Assembly: GCA_021521415.1 (NCBI GenBank)
Contig: JAIQDT010002047.1
Span: 62,001-126,000, forward strand
Source of the DNA: Bidens hawaiensis
Lineage: Eukaryota; Streptophyta; Magnoliopsida; Asterales; Asteraceae
DNA length: 64,000 bases
Reading direction: 5' to 3'
This document shows, in pieces, positions 11,467 through 22,744 of the stretch. Numbering within the stretch: position 1 is the first letter of the stretch; each line of letters begins with the position of its first letter. Under the pieces are notes generated by a model. It did no database searches. It was not told the DNA's origin and worked only from the letters and a program-made list of their open reading frames with translations. The position numbers and the translations under genes are program-made.

Positions 11467-11665
11467 AGTTGGAAGAGGTTTGGGGAGATGCCAAGGATTT
11501 GAGTTTCTTGTGGCTCAAAAATAGGTCTAAGAGTTTTGATGGGAGTTGGTCGAATTGGTATAAAAATGTTTTAATGTAGTTTGGTTTTTTAGAGTAGTGA
11601 TAGCTCCTCCGTGCTCGGTGGAAAGGTCCTGCTAGTTCGTCTTTGTTCTTGGCTTTTGCGGCAAT
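11467..11665 (+). pseudogene. 3' end of a plant LINE (ORF2 C-terminus and 3' UTR)
   Basis: A plus-strand frame at 11467-11577 encodes KLEEVWGD...LSFLWLKNRSKS...W, then a stop. This matches the extreme C-terminus of plant LINE ORF2 proteins, after the reverse-transcriptase zinc-binding domain. The minus-strand LINE at 29890 ends in the homologous block (KIEEILRD...FGFVWLKN). The 3' UTR is cut at 11665 by the Tat element. It resumes at 22740 and ends in an A-rich tail near 22770. Everything upstream in the LINE is lost, consistent with usual 5' truncation. Confidence 0.6.
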
Positions 11666-12314
11666 TGATGACGTGGGTCCCCCTACCCACTCACAAGCTA
11701 AAGAAGCTTAGGAATAAGGGAGCAGCAAACATAAGCCCATTAGGAATAAGAAAGCAGCAAACATAAGCTTACCAGCCAGGGAAGCTTAAGAATAAGAAAA
11801 CAACACACATATGCTGCCAGATGGGGAAGCTTGACACTTGCCCAGCAAGGTTCCTAGTTGACCATGAAGCTCCTGCTATAGTAACGTTAGAAAAAATTCA
11901 TGGCTAACAAAAGCCAGTGTCTATCATAAAGTAAAAGTAACAAGAAGACAAACAAAAGCTGAGCAAATCTTATACAGAATTGGCATACACCCAGTCTGCA
12001 TAAGCTGAAAGAAGAGCTGACATTTTCCCCTTACGAAGCTTCAGCTTTCGACTGCCTATAAAAGGAACATTTCACCAAAGTTATTCTCATTCTAATTTCA
12101 CTTTCTCTCTAAAACTCTCTCTTTACACTCCTATAACCTTATCATCGTATCATATCATTGATTCTCACACTGGAGGTTGATCGTAGGAGGCCCCCTCGTA
12201 CGATGAGACTAATCGGTCATGTTTTCTTTGATTCTTAGCAGGTATAGAAGCTCTGGTTGGGATACACTCTTGGACCTCCATACTCTTGTTGTTAGCTACA
12301 TCGTTGTAGCAACA
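11666..12314 (+). repeat. 5' LTR of the Tat element
   Basis: 649 bp, TGATGACG to GTAGCAACA. TATA box TATAAAAGG near 12057-12065, followed by a CT-rich transcript start region. Internal AATAAG-AGCAGCAAACATAAGC units are repeated near its start. Confidence 0.88.
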
Positions 12315-12316
12315 AG

Positions 12317-12333
12317 TGGCGCCCACCGTGGGA
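12317..12333 (+). other. Primer-binding site of the Tat element
   Basis: TGGCGCCCACCGTGGGA begins two bases after the LTR end. This motif is usual in plant Tat/Ogre-type elements. Confidence 0.8.
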
Positions 12334-12396
12334 TGCGCTACTTAGAGCAAAGATTCTGGTAGTTTCAGTTCCATTGTTATCAAGTATTGTCCTTTC

Positions 12397-14318
12397 ATGG
12401 CTAAAAGGAGTAATCACGACAAGATTATTCCTCCGAACGATGATCAGCTACTTGATAACTCCTCCCTGAAGGAAAATATTAGCTATAGTTCGCTGAAGAT
12501 GAGCAGGTTGATGGCCACGTCGTCACAATATTTTGAGTTCCAAACACCGCCTTTGACTAGAAGTGGCATCTTCTCTCCAAGGAGTGATTTTTTTACTTCC
12601 AATGGAGAGAATAGACATGACGCCAGAGGGTGTTAAACGGAACTTCGTCTAGCTCAAGGAGCTGATGAACAATTATGCTTAGGAGGCGTGAGCTAAGGGG
12701 GTGAGAATAAGGTTAGATTATACCGAGGAACCTGAAGTTACACTCTCCCCCATGCCTGGTCCATCAAACACGAGCACACCTTCTCCATCAAGAAGAAACG
12801 CTCAGGGACTCAGCAGCTCACAAACCGAGGAGTATGAAAACATGAACTCTCCTCGAGAAAGGGTAAGCCTCACAACTTCACCCATAACTCCTAACGGGCA
12901 AGAGAATACACCATGGAAAAACTTTTCAGCACTCACCTGCTGTGTTACCTCCCCCAACGAGCACCTCCTTGGTGGAAGATCTGATGTCGCTACCTATGGC
13001 AAGTATCATGATGACCTCATCCATAGTGGAAGTTGCATGCTCCACACAAGCTTACCTAAAACCAGGTCTTATGCTACCCAGCATGACGTATCCTCATATG
13101 GCTGTCCTCATGATGTCTCAATATTGCCAACCTTGGCCTGGAAGCCTACAGTGGCAAGCTTTTCAAAGCTTCCCAGCCGCAAGCCAACCTGTGGTTACTT
13201 AAGTTCCAAGTATTGCTACCACCAGCATAAGTGACTTGACACATTTGGAGCCTTACCAACCATACAAGCCTACAATCTTGTCATGCTTCTCAAAACAAAT
13301 AGCCAACTTTATGTTCCAAACTAAAATCAAAATGCCAGCCAACATAAAGACTTATGACGGAACAGAAGATCCCGAAGATCACCTTCAGATCTTCATGGGA
13401 GCAGCAACTGTTGAAAGATGGGATAACGCAGAATGTTGTTACATGTTCATGCAAACCCTAATAGGGCCTACCAGGCTTTGGTTTAACTCTCTTCCATCAA
13501 AAAGCATAGCTTTCTTCTATGATCTATACCGAAGCTTCCTAGCAAACTTTACCCAGAAAAGAAGGTGCACCAAGGATGCTGCAGTCCTACACCAGATCAG
13601 GAAAAAGGAGCATGAGGACCTTCGAATCTTCATGGAAAGATACAAGGAAGAGTGCTTGAACTATAGTGGTGCTTTAGAAAAGATGCGTGTTTCGGGTTAC
13701 ATGAATTCTATAAAGGAAAAGAAGCTTGTGAAAAGGATTCATGAGAACATTCCCTAAACCATGAAGGAAGCTTTCGAAAGGACTGAATCTTACATTCGAG
13801 GGGAGGAAGCTTTGGACAATCAAGAAACAAGAAAACGTGACCTGGGAAGTTGGGAAAACCACTCCTCAAAAGGGAAGAAGCCTCGATTCCAGCCCTTTGT
13901 CGAGAGGCATCCATCAAAGCACTATGGGCATAGAAGGTCAGATGACTGAAACTGTCCTTCTCTCCAGCAAAGACCTCAAGAGAAGGATAAACTAATTTTC
14001 TCGATTCTCACCAAAACTCCACAAGAAATATTGGTAACCGAGGAAGTTAAACATAACTTCTGTCCTCTTCGCCCGTTATCTAAGCTGGCAAGCAAATGTG
14101 ATGTAGGAAATTTTTGTGCCTTCCACAACAACATTGGCCACCACACCAATTATTGCTTCTTGCTGAAGAAGCATATCGAAGATGCTGCCCAAAGTGGCGA
14201 GCTAGCTCACCTACTGAAAGATCCTAAAGAAGGTAAAGGGAATGGGAAAAAAGTATTCGGAGTAAATATGGTTCAGGTTTGTAACAAAAGACAACGAATG
14301 CTTGCCTGGAACCAATAA
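12397..14318 (+). pseudogene. Tat Gag, broken into at least five frames
   Basis: Starts at ATG 12397 (MAKRSNHDK), 80 bases past the primer site. A Pro/Ser-rich N-terminal part (12397-13234) leads to the retrotransposon_gag domain at 13236-13757. That domain shows IKTYDGTEDPEDHLQIF, RLWFNSLP and an AVLHQIRKKEHEDLR segment, as in capsid proteins of plant gypsy elements. A basic stretch follows (13761-13949), then a Cys/His knuckle region (14031-14318) with CAFHNNIGHHTNYC and a QSGELAHLLKD tail. Gag would package element RNA into cytoplasmic particles. Stops near 12634, 13235, 13757 and 13949 and frame changes disable it. Confidence 0.8.
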
Positions 14319-14922
14319 AGCATATGCTTCCCTCCAACTGACCCTCCCAATAAAGTCACAACCGGCCATAGTGGAAGCTAAGCTGAATGGCTTCCCTATA
14401 GATGGAGCTTACATGGACTGTGGGGTAGAAACAGAGGTGATGTATGAAAGATTTTTCCTTCAAATCCCTCAAGAAATCAAGAAATAGCTGCAATACACGG
14501 AGAATTCCCTCAAAAGCGTCACTGGAGAAAAGGTGCTTCCACTGGGGAAGCTCACTTTAGACGTCCGACTTAGAGACATGGACCTTTCTTGAGTAGAGAA
14601 ACTTACCTTCACAGTGGTCAGGTATCCCTCTTTTTATAACATACTCATAAGTAGAACTAGAATTGCCATTTTTGATGCAGTAGTTTCTATAGCTCATGGT
14701 ATGATGAAATTCCCAACCACGGGAGAAATAGCTACTCTGGTCCCAACACCAGAAGCTTTACTCATAGCAGCTACCGAAGAATCATGGGAAGTTAATGAAG
14801 ACAAGGAAGATAGTTCCGTTCAGGAGATAAGCATCAACTCAAGTTTCCCTGAACAAACTATCAAAGTCAACAGTAAGCTTCCCTTCCAGGCTATGAATAA
14901 ACTCAACTCTTTTATGAAATAG
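14319..14922 (+). pseudogene. Tat retropepsin-like protease region
   Basis: The frame holds AKLNGFPIDGAYMDCGVETEVMYERFF, the region around the active-site Asp of plant gypsy proteases, shortened here to key residues AYMDCGVE. The usual D-S/T-G triad reads D-C-G, so cleavage activity is doubtful. A stop at 14487 and another near 14592 break it. The following block (14614-14922, RYPSFYNILISR...HGMMKFPT) matches the stretch that normally ends the protease domain before reverse transcriptase. The enzyme would release mature proteins from the polyprotein. Confidence 0.65.
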
Positions 14923-16190
14923 TAAAGATGTTTTTGCATGGTGTTCAAATGACATGGAAGGGGTTCCAAGGGAATATGATGAACATTCCTTGAACATTTC
15001 ATCCATACATAAACCATTCACTCAAAGAAAAAGGAGCTTAGCTCTGAAAGAAGCTCAGCTACCTGCAAAGAGGTAGACAAGCTTATCAAAGCTAATATTA
15101 TCCGAGAAGTATGATACCATTCTTGGATTTCAAACCCGGTCATGGTCAAGAAGTCTGATGGGCTGTGGAAAATGTGTGTGGACTTTAAAGATCTTAACAA
15201 AGCTTGTCCCAAAGAAAGCTACCCCCTGCCAAAAATTGACTGGAAGGTAGACTCCCTCACAGGCTCCCAACACAAATGCTTCCTGAATGCATACAAGGGC
15301 TACCATCAGATCCTGATGAAGGTCGAAGACGAAGAAAAGATAGCATTCTAAACTGACAAGGGGATCTTTTGTTACAAGAAGATGCCCTTTGGATTAAAGA
15401 ATGCTAGGGCTACATACCAACGTCTGATCGACAGCAGCTTCTCTGAATAAATCGGAAGAAACATGGAAGCTTATGTTGACGACCTAGTCATCAAAAGCAA
15501 AAGTGAAGAAACAATGATCAGCGGAATCGAAGAAACCTTCCAAAACCTGAGGAGCATCAACATGAAGCTCAATTCGATCAAATATTCTTTTGGTTTCGAA
15601 GAAGGTAAATTCTTGGGACATCTTATCGATAAGCAAAACATAAAAGATAACCCGAGTAAAGTACAAGCTGTTCTTGACTTGCATTATCCAAAGTCCAAGA
15701 AAGAGGTCCAAAGCTTCAATGGTAAGATTGTTGGGCCCTCTAAACGATTTCTTTCAAAATTGGCAGGAAAATCTCCACCTTTCTTTAGAACTTTGAAAAA
15801 CTGCACTGACAAGAACGGCTTCCAATGGACTAGTGAGGCAGAAGCTGCCTTCTTGGCCTTAAAAGAAGCATCTAGCTTCCTTACCTGCTCTGACAGCTCC
15901 TCAAGTAGGAGAAATGATAACAATATATCTTTCTGCAAGAAGGGAAGCTATCAGCTTTGTGCTTGTGGTTGAACGAGACAAAGTCCAAGTTCCAGTATAT
16001 CAGCAGGGCGTTAAAGGAAGCTGAGCTCAATTACACGCCTACTGAAAAGCTCATTCTAGCACTCGTGCACACAACTAAGAAGCTAAGACGATATTTCTAG
16101 GCTCATCAGATGAAGGTGATCACCGACAAGCCCATAAGGTCAATTTTGGAAACCCAGAGATCATGGAAAGGTTAGCCAATGGACTATCAG
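14923..16190 (+). pseudogene. Tat reverse transcriptase and RNase H, broken
   Basis: Domain order is DVFAW...EGVPREY (14926 on), then VDFKDLNKACPKESYPLP (15180), FLNAYKGYHQI (15280), MPFGLKNARATYQR (15385), and the catalytic YVDDLVIKS (15472). Next come the FLGHL segment (15610) and an RNase H start with ...FLSKLAGKSPPFF and AFLALKEAS (15740-15880). The first catalytic Asp, expected in F-D-A-Y-K-G, is Asn, which should abolish polymerisation even without the in-frame stops near 15351 and 15450. The connection and Ty3-type RNase H continue in pieces to about 16190 (VITDKPIRSIL). Confidence 0.85.
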
Positions 16191-16191
16191 T

Positions 16192-16790
16192 TTGGGCCAA
16201 CATAAAATAATGTACGAAGCTAGGAAGTCAATCAAATTCCAAATTTTGGCCAACTTCCTAGTTGAAACACAGGAAGAGCCCATAGAAGTAAAGAAGCTTG
16301 AAGAAGGTGAACCTGCCATCCCTCTGGGAAAGTGGACACTCTATACCGACGAAGCCTCAAGTATAGAAGGTTCCGGAGCTGGTCTCATAATCCCAGACCC
16401 CCAGACAACTGAATATACTTACGCGCTCGGCTAGAGTTTCAATGAACTAACAATGAAGCTGATATGAGGCTTTGATTGCAGGGCTTTGCTTAACAAGAGC
16501 GATGAAGATTCAGGAACTAAATGCCTTTGTTGATTAAAGACTAGTAGCCAACCAAGTAAACAACGAGTTTATGGCAAGGAGACCTTCAATGATGAAGTAT
16601 AAGCAGAAGGTCAAGGAGGTCATGAAGGAATTCAAAAACTGTTCCTTATCTCAAGTATCCAGAACTCGAAACAAGCAAGCTGATGCTCTTAGCAAACTGG
16701 CTTCTTTGACCTTCACTCATTTGACAAAGAAGGTCCTGGTGGAATTATTAAGAAGTCCCTCTAGAACTAGAAGTGCAAGATGCCACTGAA
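16192..16790 (+). pseudogene. Second (archaeal-type) RNase H of the Tat element
   Basis: The block KWTLYTDEASSIEGSGAGLII (key residues TDEAS and GSGAG) and the downstream NKQADALSKLAS are the two ends of the extra RNase H domain found in Tat-lineage elements between the ordinary RNase H and integrase. The usual TDGASS reads TDEASS, and a stop at about 16434 splits the domain. Its presence is the main reason for the lineage call. Confidence 0.75.
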
Positions 16791-16796
16791 GAAGAA

Positions 16797-18025
16797 TGAA
16801 CTACCTGGATGACCCCATCCTAGAGTTTCTCAAGGAGGGGAAGCTTCCTGCCGAAGAAGGAGAAGCCATAAGGCTGGAGTTCAAAGTTAAGCAGTACATT
16901 GTGGAAGAAGGTGTCTTATACAAGAAAGGATATTTGGGTCCTCTGCTACGATGTATAGGACCGGATTAAAGAAATTGCCTCGTAAGAGAAGTACATGAAG
17001 GCATTTGAGGAACACATTCCGGTCCAAGGTCAGTGGTAACTAGACTGATGAACCTAGGATACTGCTGGCTAACAATGCACAAGGACTCTGTCGAAGAAGT
17101 ACACAAGTGTGAAGCTTGCCAGCTTCATGCTCCCAGTAAGACTAATCCAAAACATAACATGGTACCCATCATATCTGCCTGACCTTCTACAAATAGGGAA
17201 TGGACATTGTTGATCCCTTCCCCGAAGCTGCAGGGAAGGTGAAGTTCTTACTGGTGGTTGTCGATTACTTCATCAAGTGGCCATAAGTTAAATTATTCCG
17301 GTATGGGAAGCAGGTGATAAACTTCGTATGGGAAAACATTGTTTGTATATTTGGGATGCTAGGCGAGATAGTAACCGACAACGGGAAGCAATTTGCTGAG
17401 AAGCCTTTCAGCCATTGGTGCAAGGAGCTACAAATCAAGCAAGTATTTACCTCGGTTGCTACCCCCAATCAAACGACCAAGTCGAATGAATGAAATGAAG
17501 TATAGTAGAAGGCATTAAGGCAAGATTGGGAAGATATGACAAAAATTGGGTAGAAGAACTTCCAAGTGTTCTTTGGGCCATCCGAACAACGGAGAAAATT
17601 AGTCATGGCAAAACACCCTATAGCTTAGTCTTCGATTCAGAAGCCGTGATCCCTGCTAAAATAGGGGTAAACACAGAAGGGTGAGAAATATTGATCAAGA
17701 AGCTAATGACTCAGAGGTTTTGCTCAACCTCAATCTCCTAGAAGAAGCCCGTGATTAGGCTGCTATCAAAAAGCCATGTATAAGAAGAAGCTTGAAGCCT
17801 TCTACAACACGAGAGTAAGAAAAGAAACGCTCAAACCCGGAGACTTGGTTCTCAGAAATAACGAGGCTAGTAAGTAGTCAGAAATGAGGAGCTGGGACCC
17901 AAGTGGCAAGGTCCCTAAATCATCATTGAAGTCCACAGAGGTGGATCTTACGAGCTTAGTGATCTAGAAGGAAAGAAGGTGCCACATCATTGGAGTGACA
18001 AGCACCTCAAAAAGTTCTTAGTATA
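16797..18025 (+). pseudogene. Tat integrase, broken
   Basis: The zinc-binding part reads VVTRLMNLGYCWLTMHKD and HKCEACQLH (17030-17130). The core has GMDIVDPFPEAAGKVKFLLVVVDYF (17200-17275, key residues MDIV and VVDYF), then TDNGKQF (17377) carrying the second catalytic Asp. Further degraded core and C-terminal blocks run to HHWSDKHLKKF (18000). Stops occur at about 17180, 17283 and several later places. Integrase would insert the DNA copy into chromosomes. Confidence 0.8.
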
Positions 18026-18715
18026 GGTCTTTATCGAAAATCTATGTAGTAGTTGTTTTTAAGTGAAGAAATCAATGAATGATTTAATCCTCTGAGTAAC
18101 ACACTTGTTTATTATCCTATCTAAGGGCGAGCCCCTCCAAACTAGGCTCCATGTGGTCCAGCGAAGTTCCTACTCATGTACAGGGTTAAGCTCCTAGGCC
18201 ATATCGCTCAATAGGTAACAAGACGCTATATCTTCCTGTATACAGATTGAGTCCCTAAAACAATACGACTCCATGGAAAACATAAAAAAGAAACTTTATC
18301 CATGCAACGAGACTGAACATCTCTCACCAACTTGGTACATAAGTACAAGAAGCTAGAAGATTACGAGGTTAAGAAGCTTAAAATTGCTAAAGACTTGTGT
18401 AAGAATATACCACAAAACAAGTCATAAAACTTTTTTATCTTGTGGGCTGACTAGCGGATGGGATATGCTTTGCATAAGTTCTTAGTCACTAAGGTAAGGA
18501 AGGGTGTCTACAGCACCACTCCTTAGCAAAGTTTCAAAGACATTGCAAAAATAACGAACATAAAAAACATTAGTAAAAACAAAACAAACAACTACGGGAT
18601 TAAGTATAAAACATAAAGGCACCATAAGAAGGTGCTACAACTTCAAAAAGACCAAATTGTTTATGCCAACAAAGGCTTACACAAAAGAAATAAAAAGAAG
18701 CTTCACACATGAAAC

Positions 18716-21316
18716 TTACAAACTAACAAGCTGCTCATCACCAGCAGTAGCATCACCTTCATCTCCGGAAGCTTTCGGAGTCTCACCAAAAAGGTCCCCA
18801 TACGGCATACTCACTTCGGCATCAAAATCATCTGAAGAAGCTTCGGAATGGGTAGGAGAGGGAGTATCCTCAACCTCTCCCACAGGAGGAGTGTGGGAAG
18901 GAGATTTCCCTGTCCTCATCATTAGAAGGTTGGCTAGCTAGACCTTCAGTGGCAGGTGCTTCGGCACCTGTTTCGCCACCATCAGTGGCATCTTCTTGGT
19001 CGTCCTCATCAAAACGAACCTTCCCACTGATCTTATCAACTATAGCTTGAATAACCTAATGAGCAAGTCCCTTCTTGAGACCTTCCGGCTCAATACCTTG
19101 AAAAGCTGAAAATGGTAGATCATGACAACGAGCAACAGCTTCAAGGTAAGGGAAGGTCTTCATTTCCATATCTCTCATAACAGCTGCAAAGTCGGTGGCT
19201 GTAGGGGGTCGATAGGTAGAAAGTCCCTCAAGAGGATGGCCAGCTTGACCAGCTTCGAACCCAATGGATAGGCCATGATGACGACCATGAGCAATGGCCC
19301 TTGTGTAAATTTCACCAAGGGCCGAATTGAACTCACCACTATGTAAGAGATAGGAGACGACGTAAGGAATACCTTGCTCAAATAATAACTATTTTCTAGA
19401 CAGAAGCTCATCAACCTGGGTTTGAAGGTTAGAAATGGTAGCATCAGAAGCAAGCTTTCTATCCATGAGTTTCTACCTCTCGCCCTTAAACTTCTCACAC
19501 TCAGCATCCAACTTCCTTTTCTCTTCAACGAGAGAGTTCCTCTCCTGACCTACCTTATGATGTTGCTCGTAAAGGTCCTTGGCATAGGCTTCCACTTTGT
19601 TCCGCTCATCCTTGGCGGAAGCCTTAGCCGAAGAAAGCTCATGAACTAAGCTTTGTTCACGAGCGGTTAGAGTCACAACCTTCTCATTTGCCTAACTCAA
19701 GGCGCTCTCCAATGATACTTTCTCACTTACCAACTTCTTAATCTCAGCCGAAGCATCACTCCATCATCCCAAACCTTTAGGGATAAGAGAGGCCAAGAAA
19801 GCCAGATGCTGCACAAGCTTCCCCATAACCTCACCATCACTCAAACCTTCGACAACCTCTTTCTCTGCTGGGGGAATACAATTAAGAAGAAGGTCTGAAC
19901 AAACATGGGCCCTCTTCAAAATGTCAACATTATGAATCTTCAACGATGGAGCATACACAAAAGTAGTTACATCACAGGAAGCACCCTTAGCATCAATAGC
20001 TTGGGAAGCAACACCCTTCCCTCTGACCTTCTCCAAGTTGACAGCTTTTCAGACGGCACAACACTAACAGGCTCTTTCTCTTTCTCCACCACCTTCTAGC
20101 AACTATGGGAGCTGACTTCTTGCTAGAGGTTTAGCAGTTTTCTTTGGCTTAACAGTCGAAGACCCCTTTACAATATCTGTACAAATAGGCTATTCCTTCT
20201 CGGCACTTGGCTTCACATCTGACTTCAATGGCGAAGGAGTTAGGCTCCTAAGAACTTTCTCCACACCAGACGAATTAAAACTAGTGACTGAGGCAACAAG
20301 TGCAGCATCCTCGTCCAGTAGCAGAAGAGCTGGGAGCAAGAGTTGCCTTGAATCTCTTACTACTTCGAAGGGAAGCAGTAGTTGCCTTCCTGACAATGCC
20401 TTTAGGAGGAAGGGCCGCAGAAGATGAGGCGGTCACATGATCACCAGGTTGACGAAAGTCCTTGGCATTTTCAACCACGTTGGGATGGCCAGGAGCAACA
20501 TTAGTAGACACGAAGGTCGCAGAAGCAAAATCGTCAAGCTCAAGAAACTCGAAAGCACCAATCTCTGTAAAAGAGGGAGGTGAAAGTTAAACCCTATAAG
20601 CAGCAGAAGCTTAAACAAAAATCTAACATACCTTTCTAATCAATGATAATCTTGGGCTTGGTATGAGGGTTAGGACATTTGATGCTAAAACCTAAATAAA
20701 CGAGGAACTCCTCCAGGAAGGTCTAAAACTTCACAGACATAGAACGAAGGTTCTTAAGAAAAGCAGCATCAAGCACCTCAACCTTAGGCTTAGTAGGGTT
20801 AAAAGCAAGTTCATTTTTTCCTCCAAACCGGGGAAAAAGGCAAGATAGATTCTGAAACAAAGAAATACTTATCTTTCCAGATGGACGTAAGACCAACTGT
20901 ACTTGAAATCAATCCAGTTTCACGAGTCTTCTCGACGGTAAACTAGTTTCCTTTCTTAGCCAATTGGAAGAACCTCCGATACATCAAAAGAGTAGGCTCG
21001 TATCCAAGAGAACGACATACTACCTCAAAATGTAGTATCCCAGCAACTCCAACAGGAGCTAACTGACCAAGGCTCACGTTATGATGCTTCAAAACACTCA
21101 CGAAAAACTTAGTGAAGGGGTATCGAAGGTTACATTGATCAAAATGACGAGTGTAAAGGGGAAGCTTGCCTCCGGGAAAGTTGGACACAAGAAAGTAGAG
21201 GATTTGGGAAACTCCGGTTGAAGATCAATCCCAATTCCGTATTTGGAACAAAACCGATCAAGTTCCGGTTAGGTCAACTTCGAGAATTGGATCGCTATGT
21301 CTCCTTTTGAACCCAT
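18716..21316 (-). pseudogene. Antisense extra ORF of the Tat element (gypsy-type transposon domain plus coiled coil)
   Basis: On the minus strand an ATG at 21316 starts MGSKGDIAIQFSKLT. A stop follows almost at once, then LDRFCSKYGI, and after a frame change SNFPGGKLPLYTRHFDQ...SVLKHHNVSLGQLAPVGVA..HFEVVCRSLGYEP (21188-20943). This matches the plant domain called putative gypsy type transposon, known from antisense ORFs of Tat-lineage elements. A basic low-complexity linker follows (20600-20190). The C-terminal half (20036-19175) is a charged coiled coil, and the tail is acidic (18922-18716). Several stops and shifts break it. The function of the intact family protein is unknown. It lies between integrase and the 3' LTR, opposite to gag-pol. 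Confidence 0.75.
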
Positions 21317-21970
21317 AATCAGAAAAATGAAGAAGCAAACAACTTCTATCTTATAAAAGAAAACGAAACGAAGAAGAAACCGATGGATAGAGGAGTTATA
21401 ACTGATGGCAATTAGGCGAAAAAGGAGACTGACTTGAGTGGCGGTTCTTTGGGGGTTATCAAGGGACCTTTTGAATTTCAAATCCTTAAGAATATAGACA
21501 GGTGGGAGGTCAGGATTAACATGGCCATAGCTATGTCAGTCGGCTTCATAATGACCTCCTGACACAAAGGTCAAATCAATAGGACAATACAAGGAGCAGC
21601 CATCACATTGATACATCACAATAATAATTAACAGGTTATCACAAGAAGCTCCAAGCTCTCACCCTTAGAATAAAACACGGAGACTTAGGTCCACAAGCTT
21701 CCAGCTTCCAAAATAAAGGATTCATCATACAAGTACGAAATCACAAAACAAATAATATAACATACGATAGGTCGATGCCATAAGCTCTTAGTTTCTAGCC
21801 CTAAGCTTCAACAACGAAAGCTTTGGGCCACATGCTTCTAGCTTCTAGACCACATGTTAGAAACATTTTCTAGCTTATGGACTTCAATAAACAAGTCAAA
21901 AACAACAAAATGGGTATATGCATTGGTTTATGAAGAGGCATGCCACTGAGCCCAAAAGCATTAAACACCT

Positions 21971-21983
21971 GGGGGGGGGGGGG
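21971..21983 (+). repeat. Run of 13 G ahead of the 3' LTR
   Basis: An uninterrupted G tract followed by AGATCC, 72 bp before the 3' LTR. It may be an expanded purine tract; the GACTGGTGGGC next to the LTR is the better placed polypurine candidate. Run length is prone to sequencing error. Confidence 0.8.
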
Positions 21984-22055
21984 AGATCCTGAAAAGAAAA
22001 AGAGTTGACTCACAAACAATCGTCATTACAATCCAAATACTTATGACTGGTGGGC

Positions 22056-22739
22056 TGATGACGTGGGTACCCTTACCCACTCACAAGCTGAAGAAGCTTA
22101 GGAATAAAGGAGCAGCAAGCATAAGCCCACTAGCTAGGGAAACTTAGGAATAAGAAAGCAGCAAACATAAGCTTACCAGCCAGGGAAGCTAGAGAATAAG
22201 AAAACAACAAACATAAGCTGCCAGATGGGGAAGCTTGACACTTGCCCAACAAGGTTCCTAAGTTGACCAGGAAGCTCATGCTACAATAACGTCAGGAAAA
22301 GTCATGGCTGACAAAAGACGGTGTCTTTCATAAAGTAAAAGTAACAAGAAGACAAATAAAAGCTGAGCAAAGCTTATACGGAATGACATACACACAATCT
22401 ACATAAGTTGAAAGAAGAGCTAACATTTTCCCCTGAAGAAGCTTCAGCTTCCCAGGGAATCTTCAAACTACCTATAAAAGTAACATTTCACCAAAGTTAT
22501 TCTCATTCTAATTTCACTTTATTCTCTCTATAATTATCTCTTTACACTCCTACAACCTTATCCTTATCATCGTATCATATCACTGATTCTCACGCCGGAG
22601 GTTGATCGTAGGAGACCCCCTCCTACGGTGAGACTAACCGGTCGTGTTTTCTTTGATTCTTAGCAGGTATAGAAGCTCTAGTTGGGATACACTCTTGAAC
22701 CGCCATATTCTTGTTGTTAGCTACATCGTTGTAACAACA
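22056..22739 (+). repeat. 3' LTR of the Tat element
   Basis: 684 bp, TGATGACG to GTAACAACA, with TATAAAAG near 22473. It is longer than the 5' copy mainly near its start, and there are many scattered substitutions, so the insertion is old. Confidence 0.88.
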
Positions 22740-22744
22740 GCTAT

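Larger units (their letters stand above)
11661..22744 (+). mobile_element. Tat-lineage Ty3/gypsy LTR retrotransposon, complete ends, decayed coding
   Basis: Body 11666-22739 (11.07 kb). Both LTRs start TGATGACGTGGGT and end CAACA. The flanks GCAAT (11661-11665) and GCTAT (22740-22744) look like a target duplication with one mutation. The primer-binding site TGGCGCCCACCGTGGGA follows the 5' LTR. Plus-strand order is gag, protease, reverse transcriptase, RNase H, a second archaeal-type RNase H, integrase: the second RNase H marks the Tat lineage. A long minus-strand extra ORF lies between integrase and the 3' LTR. Every gene is broken by stops and frameshifts, so the copy cannot move by itself. 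Confidence 0.9.
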
